A program made the translations under genes and the position numbers. A stretch of 23,371 nucleotides of DNA from Brachionus koreanus (lineage: Eukaryota > Rotifera > Eurotatoria > Ploima > Brachionidae). The notes under the pieces were generated by a model, which saw nothing but the letters and a program-made list of their open reading frames with translations, did no database searches and was not told where the DNA came from. Location of the stretch: NCBI GenBank assembly GCA_016987375.1, contig PJRA01000077.1:427456-450826 (forward strand), written 5' to 3'. Below, one piece after another: positions 10,390 through 21,084 of this stretch (position 1 is the first letter of the stretch; every line of letters begins with the position of its first letter).

Positions 10390-10612
10390 TTTCTATTAGG
10401 TCCAATTGAGCTGGTTGTGCATATCAGTGACTTTGATCTTGTCTGGAAAGAATTTTATGTGTCTAAAAATTTTCTTTTGCAGTTTTTGAAGATATGGTGT
10501 TATTTTTTTGAGTTGAGCAACATAATGGAATAAAAGCATAATCGAATATTGAACGGACAAAGCTTTTGAAAATAATTTTACATTAAACAAAAATGATCGC
10601 AAAAGCTATCAT
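10390..10612 (-). pseudogene. LINE reverse-transcriptase fragment, frameshifted
   Basis: On the - strand one frame gives RSIFDYAFIP and, after a frameshift, LQKLQKKIFRHIKFFPDK and TDMHNQL. The pairing R-I-DYA--P ... L-K-Q-K--RHI----K is the thumb segment of non-LTR reverse transcriptases, also seen at 9440-9500. The fragment is short and broken, so its clade is not assignable. It may belong to the same insertion cluster as 8961-9712. Confidence 0.5.
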
Positions 10613-10711
10613 TCAAAATACTAGCTGAGTTATATACATTTTCAAAGCTTGATAGTTGAAAAGAAGTCAAGTCTTCAAAATCTATCATAATCTTTTTATG
10701 AACTCTTTACA

Positions 10712-10793
10712 GTTGGCTGAAAGGAAGGACTAAGTTCCATTCCAAACTGCCAGGGTTTATAACCCAAACTATATTTTTAATAAAAATAAAATA
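10712..10793 (+). repeat. Retroelement tail, family A, copy 4
   Basis: GGCTGAAAGGAAGGACTAAG, TTCCATTCCAAACTGCC, hairpin GGGTT-TAT-AACCC, AAACTATATTTTTAATAAAAATAAAAT. It has the strongest stem of the family. Confidence 0.65.
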
Positions 10794-10799
10794 GAAAAG

Positions 10800-11965
10800 A
10801 AGTCAAGATGCACTTTTCCTTTTCCTTTGATAATTAAGAATTTTAACTTAAAATTTAACTTTGTGGAAAAGTTTGTAAACATAAGAGTTTGCAAAAAGGC
10901 TTTTGCCATTTCACAAGACAATTTCTGCTTTTTTACTCAAAATAATTTTTTAATAATAAAAGCTAATTGTCAATTAAGATTTTGTCAAAAATAAATTATC
11001 AATCATTTTTTGTTTCAAAGCTAAGTTATTTCGGTATTGAAAGTTAATTAAAATAATCCATTTTCATTCAGCATTTAAGAGAATAATTGTTTAATGTAAT
11101 TTTCCTAAATTTTCTAAAAAAAAAAAAAAACTTAATTTAATAATCATAAAAAATTTGAAAATATTGCGTTTATGACTCATTTTTGAACGGATGAGCTAAG
11201 ACTAAAGATTAGGTCTAAGATAAGGCCAGGTATCAATGATTTGAAAATTAACCAAAATTGTTTTTTTTTTTAACTTTTTTTCATGCAGAAATTTTAACTA
11301 ATGCTTAGCTGATTGAGACTAAGGAATCTAGTGATAAGTGTGTTAGCTTAAATCCGAATTAGCACTACATGATTAATTAGTCAAATTGTCTTTTTTATTT
11401 ATTATAATGTGAAGGAAACAATAATAAACACAAAATAAAAACAAACAAGGATCCGAATTAAAAGTATTGTTTTGGTTAAATGAGTGAAAAATGCAAATAC
11501 TTAACTCCTCCTCCCATGAATGCAAAATTATAGTAAAATTTTAAAGTACTAATCAGTAAACAATCCTTTTTGTATATTTTTTGTTGAAATTTTTTAATTC
11601 ACCATACAATAACATCCATCCAAATATTAAAAAAATCTAGAATAATTAACTAGCAGGGCTTTAAGGTGTCCTTGTTTTAGTATAATCAAAAAAAAACCTA
11701 AAAGGCTTCAGCTAATTGGTTTTTTTCTTTTACGACATTTATTCATAGATTGTGATTTGGGAACAATCAGGTCCTTATCACTTATGTAATGTGTATGTCT
11801 GTTGCTAAATAACTGACAAAAAAGGGCAAATTAATTTATAAAAATTTTGATATTTTATTTAAGATATCAAACAAGCTTAATTTTAAATTTTTGATGCTAT
11901 TTAAAAACTAAACAAAAACATTTACTTTTAGATTATTTAGACAAAAATAAGAAAGAGTTAAACAC
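10800..11965. other. Upstream region of the GPCR gene
   Basis: An AT-rich stretch without a readable gene. It presumably includes the GPCR promoter and 5' UTR, but no TATA box or initiator can be singled out. A slightly GC-richer piece at about 11180-11240 has no recognisable content. Confidence 0.4.
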
Positions 11966-14900
11966 ATGTTGAATAACACTAATCTGTCCAATGAGTCCGA
12001 GTGTGAGCTCTCCAACAGCTACTACAGATTCGAGGCCTATAGCTACTTGTTTGTCATGTGTCCACTGGCTCTAGTCGGCATAGTGCTTAATCTGATTAGT
12101 CTTCAAGTCTTTCGAGACAAAAGCTTCAACACAGTGACATTCAAATATCTTCGTCTGATTACATTGACTGATTTTTTCATCTGTATCATTATCATACCCT
12201 ACTGCATCACCTCGTACACACAACCATATAATAAATATGACTTGTTTGTTCGCCAATTATACCTAGCCTATTTGTACATACCCGGTGCTAATTTTGCCAT
12301 CAATTTAAGCATGTTTTTGAACCTTTTGGTCACAGTTGAAAGGTTAGTAAATCTATTTTTGCTAATTGACCTTTGATTTTTTCACTTCCTAGATTTAAAG
12401 TATCATTGTAGATTAGATCAAGTGTGGTTAAATAATGAGCTTAGTGATTGATTAACCCTCATAGAGCTAAGAGTACAGAAGTATGATTGCTTATTAAGAT
12501 GGATCAAAAATAATATTTATTTGTTAACCCCTTTTAACCCTTTCTATTCAAAATTTTGCCTTTGTGTTTAACTTAATTAACACTTATTTATCCGTCTTAA
12601 ATATGATTTTAGTTAAATGTATTGAAATCGTGAAAGCTCTTTATTTTTTAAAGTATTTGATAATATTGATTAATTTTGGCACAATTTTGATTTTTAGTTA
12701 ATAAACTCATCCGTTATGCTATAAAAGGTTTATTTTCGAATTTAAATATTTGAAAAGTCTGTTTTGTTTCTTAATTGATCTGTTCAAAAAATTATTTTAT
12801 CAAGCAAAATTCAAAGATGTGAGAGCGTCTTTTGTTTTTCACAAACAAAACAATAATTAATTAAGATGAACAACCATAATCAGTATAATTAAAAAATTTA
12901 TATTAAATAAGATAAAAAAATGTAATGGGTCTATTTTGACTCATTTCAGTAGTTTACTAACAATTTATTTATTTCAGAAAAGATTACGCCAGATTTGGCG
13001 ATGAAGATTATAAAAAAATTAAAATATTAAATTATAACAAGACAATATTTTTTACTCATAGCATTTAATTTACATGTTTTAAAAAAAAAAAGTGAAAATT
13101 TACATAATTCCTATTATACTTAATTATTATTTAATTTAAGTTTAAGTCCCATGGACAAATTGAGATAAGAATAATGGACGGTTAAATATCCATTTTACAA
13201 TTAAGTGAAAAATTCAGTTTGTTATTTACAAAAAAATGATTAAGATTATTCAATTTACAAAATTCTATTAAATCAAAATAGTATTTTATCCAGTCCAGAG
13301 TTGCTACATTCGAGGCACCATTCAATCAAAAGGACACTGAATGCTAAATCGTATTCAGTACAATTTATATGAGTCAGATCTTCTACTTTTGATAACTGTT
13401 TAATAAAAGAAGTATTCTCTCTATTATTATTATTTTTATTTATTAGTTTAAAGCCTCATGGGCAAAAATACAAGATAAATTACATTAAATTAAGTAAAAA
13501 AAAAGAATAATTTGTACATTTGTAATATTTACTAAGTATAAAAGTCTACACTTAATAGATCGTTCAAAATTTTATATAGTGAAAGCATTCTAAATTTAAC
13601 TTCATATTAATTTTTATTTTTATTTTTATTACAAACTTGATCGAGTCAACCAAGCCACGATTTTTGTACAAGGATATTTGGTCAATTATGGCGAGTGAGG
13701 TCTTTGGACTGTAACTCATTACATCCATATGTATTTTCTTCTCTAAAGTATTCTCTCTATCAAATATCTTATAATCGCTTTTACATAATTGGTTATTAAA
13801 AATTTGTTTGACAAAGAATATTTTATGCTTATAATAAATTTGTCTAATTGACTCCAATTTTAGTGCTTTGTTCAAAGGTTTTGTTTTTGTAAATTTACTG
13901 AGTCAAATAAATCGTTTTAATACATTGATATCTGCAATTAGGACCGCATGTTTAAACATCTTTCATCAAAAAATGGGGCACTGGTTTCGACTGGGTGATA
14001 TTTGCGGTGTAGAAGATCAACTCAAATCATACTCTTTTTGTCACAGACTTTTCTTTCGTTAAATGTAAAATTGTTAACCTAGCCTTGTTCCATCCAAAGT
14101 TTATCTCGTGCATTCTACTCAGTATTATTTTACAGGCTTTTATTTTAGTTTTTTTTTTACTAATCTACCTCATACCAAACATTTTCTTCACCAGACCAGT
14201 TTAAGGTCTCCAAAAATGATAAAATTAAGATAATAATAATTAACCCCCTGCAGTCATCAAAGCGGGAAACACCAAGTTTTGTTAGTCTAGTGGCCAACAC
14301 TGACGGTTAGAAAAGAGAATCATAAAAGGTGATGAGTTGAATTAATCTAAAAAATAAAAGTAGGCGTAATTTTTGATCAGTGATTTTTGATATTTTCAAA
14401 ATCAAACTATTTATTCTAATTTATTTTATTTTATTGACTCAATACTCCTTTTAGATTTTTTTTTCTTTTGTGCCAAAATTTACATTTCCGTATTTTTTTC
14501 TATTATTTTCATCATTGTTAAACAAATCAAAGCAGATTCTAACCAAATCACTTACATCATTATTTTCTAATTTAATTTTCCCAAAATTAGAACCGGTTTT
14601 GTTTAGAAAAAAAAAACTAAACAAACATTTTTTATTATTCTTTGGGAAATGGATTTAAATTAAACTTGTTAATTGAAAATAAGAAAGCATAGTTTGGATT
14701 AATACTGAAAGACGGAATACCAATGTTAGAACTAAACAAGGACTTAAAATCAATAAAAATTAAATTTTTTTAGGCCCTCTATAATCATGCAAAAAATTAT
14801 ATGTTACTGACCATACTTTTAAAATAATAAAAACACATTAAAATAAAATACTTTATTATTATTTTTATTAATGTTAAATAATTTGATTCAGATGTCTGCA

Positions 14901-16489
14901 CTTTGCGAATATCATTGTTGTTTAGTATTGTTACATCAAGACCATATAAAAGGACGGATCTGGCTTATGTTGAATATATTTGTGTTTTCACTCAGTAGTC
15001 CAAGTCAGCTGTAATAATACTCTTGTTTTTGATTAAATCTCTCAGTCACATGTACCAATTCTTTCAGTCCTTCTTCGATATTACTATTAAACAGAATATC
15101 ATAAGCTTACATAAGGATTTCGATTTCGAATTTTTCACCATTAATTACACCTGATTTGGTTTTCTCAATTTCATAAACAAGGTTCTAAATGAAAATCGAA
15201 AAGAGGCGAGGCGAGAGTGGATTAACTCAAGAAGACCTTCATAAAATAATTATGTATCTAAATTGCTATATGCATATTATTAAAATCCATTAAATACTTT
15301 ATTTTTTTTCTCTTTTATATATGAGATTTTTATACAAGTTACTGTCATAGGAAAAATAAAATAGAAAAAGGATATTTTTTTTTATTCTTACATAAAATTT
15401 TATTTTCTACCATATTCATTTGAAGACGCCCAATATCTTTTTTAAAGTTATTTCGGTTCTACATTTATCACATGATTAATGAAACAGTGTATGTTCCAAA
15501 ATTTCTATTCGGTTTTTTTCTTGATTTTTTTTCTTATCACAGTTTAACCAAAAAAAAAGAAATATTATTTTTGATAAAAAAAGATAACACTATGATGCAT
15601 TTATTTTTTAAAAAAGATTTTTATTACAATTAATTTTGATTTTAATTTTAATCTAATCGAAAAATAAATTTTAAAAACTATTTATTCACTTTATGTGCAT
15701 TTTGTTATATTAAAATTTTTTAAATAAATCTTTACTTTTTATTCAAGATTAATATCGGTCGGCTGGCCGACTCACAAGTACAGACTCTTCAAGCCATCTC
15801 GGTATTACATGTCGTGCTTTTTGGTGTTCTTCATAGCAATTATTTCCAATGTAGCAAACTTTTTTTTGTATGAAATTGAATTGTGTAAAAGTGTGATGAC
15901 ACGATCATTCACCACCGAAAGTTGGTGGGCAGTCTACGGTCTAGTAAAAGAAGTGCTAACACGCATATTACCAATAGTTCTTCTAATTTTGTTCAACATA
16001 ATATTGATCTGCATTGTCAAGTCGTCTCGTCGCAAAATGAACGAAAGTGTTAGTCTTTCGAAAAGTTCCAACATCAAATTGAACCAAAAAATTTCGCTTC
16101 TCAGTTGCCTCAAGCTAACCAAGAACAAGAAAAAAAAACTTTCCAATGATATTGAAGATCCCAGCAAGAAGCTATTGCGAAATCCAGTCACTAAACGAAA
16201 TAGGCAAGAAAACCAACTAACATGGATGACCATATTTGTCGCCATTCTCTATTCAACTAGCTCTATTCCCATGGTTTTTGCCTATCCGGGCCTCATTTTC
16301 AAAGCCGAACAAACGCAAACTAGATTGTACAAAATGTATGCAGTATTGGTTAACATTCTTGAATTGTTGCAATGTTCGTTCAGATTTCTGATCTATTACT
16401 GCTTTACGACAAAATTCAGACAAGTCTTTCATGTTATGTACAAATTGAATAGAAAGAAAAAATCAACCGAAATGACAATTGTTGAATAA
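11966..16489 (+). CDS. Class A GPCR, FMRFamide-receptor-like (372 aa, 2 exons)
   Basis: Seven-helix plasma-membrane receptor. Exon 1 is 11966-12342 and exon 2 is 15748-16489. The GT/AG intron splits the Arg codon of the DRY-equivalent motif (GAA AG | A TTA = E125 R126 L127), and the joined frame is open. The N-terminus has three sequons (N3, N6, N9). TM1 holds N42, TM2 D69, TM3 ends ERL (usual DRY), TM4 runs 147-169, ECL2 has C172, TM5 has P201, TM6 P300 and TM7 reads SFRFLIYY (usual NPxxY). NVANFFLYEIE after TM4 and the FLIYY---T-KFRQVF end resemble FMRFamide-type neuropeptide receptors; the ligand is unknown. Ala sits where the conserved TM3 cysteine is expected, and ICL3 is long and Lys-rich. 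The start is the first ATG before the sequons. Confidence 0.9.
12955..13040 (-). repeat. Retroelement tail, family C, copy 2
   Basis: It is the reverse-complement match of 565-640. Hairpin CGCCA-AATC-TGGCG at 12987-13000 on the - strand, then TAATCTTTTCTGAAATAAATAAAT. Read on the + strand it opens KDYA-FGDE-YK in both copies, but the tail layout favours a - strand 3' end. Confidence 0.6.
13110..13165 (-). repeat. Retroelement tail, family D, copy 1
   Basis: On the - strand: TTTGTCCATGGGACTTAAAC, stem GTCC-ATG-GGAC at 13146-13156, then TTAAATTAAATAATAATTAAG. It pairs with the copy at 13420-13475, whose stem is GCC-CATGA-GGC. Confidence 0.55.
13420..13935 (-). pseudogene. LINE 3' fragment, reverse-transcriptase C-terminus plus tail
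   Basis: On the - strand the frame reads VLKRFI, stop, LSKFTKTKPLNKALKLESI, KIFFVKQIFNNQL. This fits the LINE C-terminal pattern FTK-L-----L--L-LESL--RR----L---YKI-N-L. It continues open to 13564, then passes through a 3' UTR to a family D hairpin (TTGCCCATGAGGC at 13453-13465) and TTTAAACTAATAAATAAAAATAATAAT. Homology is weaker than for 8961-9712, but position, orientation and tail support the call. Sequence up to 14062 on the same strand may be an older part of the element. Confidence 0.5.
14283..14347 (+). other. Possible tRNA-like SINE head relic
   Basis: TAGTCTAGTGG (14283-14293) fits the Pol III A box TRGYNNARNGG. GAGTTGAATTAATC about 50 bp on is a poor B box. The A box resembles TAGTGTAGTGG at 22402. 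No tRNA cloverleaf can be folded convincingly. Confidence 0.25.
14875..15240 (-). pseudogene. LINE reverse-transcriptase core, decayed
   Basis: On the - strand from about 15226 the frame reads VNPLSPRLFSIFI, stop, NLVYEIEKTKSGVINGEKF, EIEILM, stop, AYDILFNSN and EEGLKELVHVTERFNQK. It continues after a deletion or shift as ARSVLLYGLDVTILNNNDIR. These correspond to reverse-transcriptase motif 4 (QG--LSP-LF-IFINDL), the YADD catalytic box (here degraded to a stop followed by AYD), and the VR-VLLYG-----L segment near the thumb. The order and spacing are those of a non-LTR reverse transcriptase, though about 150 codons between YADD and the thumb are missing. It is dead and antisense within the GPCR intron. 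Confidence 0.75.
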
Positions 16490-16536
16490 GATGAAAAAGA
16501 ATTTTTTTTCCAATTTCAATTTAGTAAAGCTATCTA

Positions 16537-16542
16537 AATAAA
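16537..16542 (+). other. Poly(A) signal of the GPCR gene
   Basis: AATAAA 48 nt after the GPCR stop codon. Confidence 0.6.
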
Positions 16543-16929
16543 ATTTATTTATTTTAACAAATTTTTCTAATTTTGATGCACTAAAAATTAAATAATTTTT
16601 TAATTTCTTATCGAACATGGATGATATACCTAGATGAAAAAAATTGAAGGATAATCCTTGATAAGTAGAGAGCTTAATTGATTGTAATTTAACATGTATA
16701 GACGTCTATAGTAACTAATAAAACGAATATTCTCTTTTTTTAACATTATTTATTTATTTAAAAAAAAATTTAAATATTCAGCAATGAAAAATATTTAATT
16801 ATAAAAGAAACTCTTCCAATATGAAAAAAAATAAAATAAAAAAGACAATTTTTTCAATCAAAAAGTTAGATTTACTTAATTATTAATTTTAATAGTATTT
16901 AGTTTTTTTTTCTCCTTTTTTTTAGTAAT
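16543..16929. other. AT-rich spacer between GPCR and Tc1 relic
   Basis: Nothing recognisable. It may contain the decayed end of the Tc1/mariner relic, but no terminal inverted repeat could be matched to 17428-17455. Confidence 0.4.
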
Positions 16930-17225
16930 ATGATTACCATTTTAGCATCCATGTATGACCATAAATTCTCGATTAGGCTGAGATCTGGTGAACGGGCACA
17001 TCATGGTAGAACCTCAATGTTCTGTTGTTTGAACCAGTCACTCACTGGGTATATGCTGAAGCCCCATTTTGTTCAAAAACCCAAGGGTCATGAACGGCTT
17101 CGATCAGAGACAGAACCAGTCTCTTGATATCGTTTTTTAGTTGGAGACACATTTTGGAGATACACCTAACAACTTGGCTATTTCGTTTTGCTTTATATCT
17201 CCACTTTTTATCTGCCATTTTTATG
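16930..17225 (-). pseudogene. Tc1/mariner transposase with internal deletion
   Basis: Read on the - strand from 17218: ATG GCA GAT..., then GDIKQNEIAKLLGVSPKCVS and, after a frameshift, TKKRYQETGSVSDRSRS. This is the helix-turn-helix and GRPR-type linker of Tc1 transposases. The sequence then jumps straight to PWVFEQNGASAYT (usual W-FQQDNAPCHT), DWFKQQNIEVLP, a stop where Trp is expected, CARSPDLSLIENLWSYMD and AKMV. The last part holds the final catalytic-acid motif (SPDLNPIENLW). The central catalytic domain, including the first Asp, is missing. It is a non-functional deletion derivative. A possible inverted-repeat remnant (TTTCTAAACTTTTGCACCGAC) lies at about 17431-17451, outside the N-terminal side. 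Confidence 0.82.
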
Positions 17226-17690
17226 GGCTAGACACATTTTTTTACTCAATTTTTGCCAATTTAAAGACTTTTTGGTAATGTTATTTAGAGATTAAATGAG
17301 GAATTGGAGAGTTTTTAAATTAAAAAGTTTAAGAGCAAAATTTACTCAAAATTAGAAGATATTAGAAGGATTAATCATAAAGGTGTGAAAAAAGGTAGTA
17401 ATTTTAAAATTGTTAAAACTTTTAATTTCTAAACTTTTGCACCGACTTTTATTTTTTAATTTTTAGAGGAAGATTTTTGATTATAAATTTTTAAAAAATA
17501 ATTATATTTTTATGGTCAGTGAGTTGAAGAGAAAAAAAATTTTCAAATTAGTGCTTTTATTTTTTTTCTATTGCACTCTAATATTTGTAAAATTCAATAT
17601 ATAAAAAATTTAGATAAATAAAATAATTAATTTCTAAACTTTTGTATTTGTCCGTTAAATTTTTATGTGTTTATCTAATGCAAATTTTTA
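17226..17690. other. AT-rich spacer with Tc1 end remnant
   Basis: No gene. TAATTTCTAAACTTTTGCACCGAC at about 17428 resembles Tc1/mariner terminal sequence. TAATTTCTAAACTTTTGTATTTG at about 17628 is a direct near-repeat of its first 17 bases, which could mark two insertions or an end duplication. Confidence 0.4.
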
Positions 17691-17694
17691 TTCT

Positions 17695-17955
17695 ATGCAT
17701 TTGTTTTTAGAATGAAATGGATCTCATTAAATAATTGAAATAAGCAAGTTGTGTTGGGAAAAAGATGTTTACTAACATGGAATTGGCATCCGTTACAATA
17801 TGGGTTTACTATCATTTGCAACTTTAGATTTACGTATTGGAAAAAACGCTTCCAAAAGCCGCAGAAAGAAAGCATTAACAGCACTCGAAAGAAATTCAAC
17901 AGGTTCAATCAATGGGTTTACTTGGGCGAAAAGCTGATTCAAATAATTAATTGAT
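17695..17955 (+). other. Coding-like patch of unknown identity
   Basis: The base composition is clearly less AT-biased than the flanks. On the + strand two frames are open. One reads LGKRCLLTWNWHPLQYG to a TGA-free end at 17954. Another reads GIRYNMGLLSFATLDLRIG, KNASKSRRKKALTALERN and FTWAKS before a stop. The second looks more protein-like (basic helix, hydrophobic strand) but has no ATG-led full length. I recognise no family. It could be a transposon or processed-gene fragment, or a missed exon. It lies just past the THOC1 3' end, facing it. Confidence 0.3.
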
Positions 17956-18011
17956 TGTTTAGCTTTTCTTCATTCTTAAAAATTTTCATTTAAAAAATAA
18001 ATCATACAAAT

Positions 18012-18022
18012 TTTATTTTATT
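18012..18022 (-). other. Poly(A) signals of THOC1
   Basis: Two overlapping AATAAA hexamers on the - strand (AATAAAATAAA), about 80 nt past the THOC1 stop. Confidence 0.65.
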
Positions 18023-18098
18023 CATTAGTAAAAAAAAAAGATATATCGATAATTTTTTGTTTTTAAATTTTTAAAAAATATGCAAATTTTTATTTTTA

Positions 18099-20744
18099 CT
18101 ATTTAAGTCTAGATTCAACTTTTGCGGCCAAGTCATGTCTGTCAAGCTCTTTTAGCTCATTAACTAATACATTTAATAGATCAGCTCGTTCATCCACTTC
18201 AGTCCAAGTTTGCAATATTTTCTTATACTTTACTTGCATGTCATCATTGTTCTCAAAATCTATTTTATCTGAGACCAATTTAGTCAAATTATTGACTAAT
18301 TTTTTAAGTTGATCTTCATCGCCAATATTCTCCACGATAAAATTGATCAGCTCACAATCAATGAAATTTTCTTTACAAGATTCTGGTTCTTCATCAATTT
18401 CATTTTTTTCTTCACTGGCCATTTCTTCATCGTTCTCATTTCTAATTGATCTGGCTTGATCGTCATCGAACTCCTCATCATTACCTTGGGTGTCTTCATT
18501 TTCATCAATTGGACTAGCATCTTTTTCACCTTTTTCCACTTCATTTTTGCTATTTTGCACTTCAGCTTGCTGCTCTGCATTAAAGTCTTTGTTAAGCTTT
18601 CCGCATATGGCCTCGAGGTATTCAGAAATAGTTTTAACATTTTGATTTTGCATAAAATAATACGGACTACGTTTGGCAAGCAGTCTGAGTCCTTTCCAAG
18701 CCCAGTCTGTTTGATTGATTAAAAAGTACTGTTTTTCGACCTGGTTGGCCGGGTCCAATTGTTCAATGGCATCTTGGAAGAATTCTTTCAATAATGGCAA
18801 AAACTGACGATTATTGTCTCGACACACTTCTAAATTTTCATGGTTCACATTGCACAATTTTGACATGAGAGATGAATCAGCGAGAAAAACTTTGTTTGTG
18901 CTGGATTTGAGCAAAAAATCGGAGCTAACCGGTCTAGGTCGTTTAGAAGCTGTCTTAGTATGAGTCTGTGATTTTTTCTCTTTTACAAAATTTGGACAAC
19001 TTTCATTTTTCCACTTGTTCCAGATCTCTTCCCTTTCAAGAATGTGTTTTACACCGCTGCAAAACTTTGAACCCTGTGACGGAGTCTCTTTCAATAACTA
19101 ATTAAATTAGCATCAATTTTTTATCTCTCAAATTTATAATTTACCTCTGTGACTTTTCTATTTGATGACTTGATCCATGATAGCTGCTCATCGCTCAAAA
19201 CTTGTGAGCTTCTAAAAAAATTTTTTAATTTAATATTTTGTTAAGATAATTGTGCAACAAATTGGAAAAAATTACGATTTAAATTTGACTTCAGCAGTTA
19301 AATATTGAAAGAGTATTACAAATTGAAGAAGAATTTGTCTTCTAAAATTGCTGTCATTTAATTGAAGGTCGAGCAACTGGAAGTTTAAAAAAATTTTTAA
19401 AAAATATTCATTGCTTAAATAACTGTATAATTACTTTTTCGCTAGTTAGATATTTAGAAAAGTATAAATTCATGTCATCATATTCGTCCATTTTGCGACC
19501 ACTTTCATCCTTTAGATCTTCTAGCTTGTAGCCCTTTAAGGCCTCCAAAACATCACCAGCATTCTAAGCAACACAAATTTCAAATCAATATATCAAAAGA
19601 TAATGTTTATAGTTATTTATGGTAAACAAATAATTACACTAGTAAAAAGTTTCCAAGTGAGTTTATCATAGCATGTATTTGGTCTACAAAACACATCTTG
19701 AAGTGACCAGAATTTTAGATATAAATTATAATCAATTGGCATAGAACTGAAAGAAAGTGATTTTAGCAAGTTTTTCAAATAACAACAAAAAAATTAAATT
19801 TTATTAACTGTGTAGAGAAATCGTTTGTGTCATCAGTTTCCATTAGATCTGATTTGTTTTTATTCTATATGTAAAATTTAGACATATAAATTGGAATTTA
19901 ATTAAAAATATACGATTGCTTCTTCGAATGCTTCTGGGTTGTTTGTATACCGAGTGAAATTGTCGGAAAAATGGCTCATTAAGTTCAAACCAGACTTTTC
20001 AGCTAGAGGAAATAGTTTGGCCAAAAACAAATGAATTCGTCCACTAAAGACAGTGTTTTGTGATTTAGACAGCCTTTTGAGCAAATCTTAAATATAAATC
20101 ACCAATTTAGGTAAAAAATTATCTATTTCCTTTTAAAGTTTTATACCGTTGCACATTCTTAGCAAATAATTTTTGACACTTGAATAAAACATCTCGGATT
20201 TCCATATATGTGAACTCTCTTCCAGGTAACAAAATATCTCCGAGCATTTTTCTATAGTTAATGTACTAAGCATGTCATTTAATAGATGAATTGGTGTCGT
20301 AGGCAAGCAAAGCTCTAAAGAACATTCAAACAAAAATAGCCTGGTCATGCGATAAGATTAAATGAAGTTTACTTTTTTGTGCGGCTGATACGGACAAATT
20401 AAGAATAGCATGCATGTCCGTTATTGTCATCTTAGTCTAAGATTTTTATTAATTTTTTTTTATCATTTAATAGACGTATTTTCTATTTGTTACCAAATTT
20501 TGAACTACATAAGTTCTAAAAGAGTGTTCAATGGCGATTTTGGTCGTTTCATCAGCACTAAAAATTGAAATAGTAAATAATAAATCAATACATTTTCAAA
20601 ATATATACTAAAAAGTATAATTTACTTTGCAAATTTATCACATGCTTTTTCCACATCCAGGCTATTCAACTCAAGGCAATCAAGAAAATATTTTTTTACA
20701 AAATCGAACTTTTGTACACTTTCGTCTGTATTTACCTCGACCAT
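18099..20744 (-). CDS. THOC1: THO complex subunit 1 (682 aa, 11 exons)
   Basis: Nuclear THO/TREX subunit that couples transcription to mRNP assembly and export (Hpr1 in yeast). Exons: 20744-20626, 20557-20494, 20436-20373, 20314-20147, 20086-19914, 19864-19809, 19746-19638, 19563-19435, 19376-19276, 19211-19145, 19097-18099. All junction phases match. Hallmarks in order: [113 protein letters not shown]. Residues about 518-598 are a very acidic linker, and about 598-682 resemble the C-terminal death-like domain. The length is close to vertebrate THOC1 (about 657). The exon 3/4 junction was fixed by phase (A|AG) and gives a gap-free match to the family. Exon 3 could also start at 20430. Confidence 0.95.
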
Positions 20745-21049
20745 CTTTTTTCTATTAAATTCATAAAACAAAAAATCTGTATATATTAGCTTTTTTTTTA
20801 TTCAAATAAAAGAAAAAAATTAAAATTTATTTTTTTGAATTCTTATTTTTAAATTATGAAAATATCATAATAAAATTTAATTTTTCTCAATTAGGATTTT
20901 TAACATTAATTGAGTATTAAATCAACAATTTCGATTGACAAATCTTGTTGTTTACCTAGCCAGAACAATTAATTAAAATAATAAATTTTTTTTCTAAATT
21001 AATGACATGAAAAGAATTAAATAAAACGAAAATTTTTTTTTGCTATTAA
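20745..21049. other. Short RPS26-THOC1 intergenic region
   Basis: AT-rich. It carries the RPS26 3' end and the THOC1 5' end within about 300 bp. TTTAATAG lies 6 nt before the THOC1 ATG and could serve as a cis or trans 3' splice site. No separate promoter element stands out. Confidence 0.45.
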
Positions 21050-21055
21050 TTTATT
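21050..21055 (-). other. Poly(A) signal of RPS26
   Basis: AATAAA on the - strand, 29 nt after the RPS26 stop codon. Confidence 0.6.
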
Positions 21056-21084
21056 TATAAATGGTAATAACAAAAATTTTATTT

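Larger units (their letters stand above)
12343..15747 (+). other. 3.4-kb GPCR intron rich in antisense retroelement debris
   Basis: It is bounded by GTTAGTAAAT at the donor and TTTTTATTCAAG at the acceptor. It contains two family D tails, one family C tail, two LINE reverse-transcriptase remnants (all on the - strand, antisense to the gene) and a possible tRNA-like relic at 14283-14347. The rest (12343-12950, 14350-14870, 15245-15740) is AT-rich without recognisable content. The other introns in the window are about 40-520 bp, so the insertions largely explain its size. Confidence 0.85.

Noticed and set aside
12071..12256. Open frame on the - strand (61 codons)
   Set aside because: It is antisense to the membrane-spanning part of GPCR exon 1 and has no homology.
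12961..13010. Possible alternative GPCR exon after TTATTTATTTCAG
   Set aside because: The segment is a copy of a dispersed repeat (565-640), and the acceptor-like sequence is its ATAAATAAAT tail in reverse.
13868..14062. Open frame on the + strand (64 codons)
   Set aside because: It overlaps LINE debris on the opposite strand and shows no homology or initiation context.
18456..18722. Open frame on the + strand (88 codons) within THOC1
   Set aside because: It lies antisense to the acidic linker of THOC1; low-complexity acidic codons produce open antisense frames.
20314..20400. Alternative THOC1 junction using a GTCCGT donor and an acceptor at 20332
   Set aside because: It keeps the frame but uses a poor donor. 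GTAAAC with the CTTTAG acceptor at 20314 fits phase and gives a gap-free match to the family.
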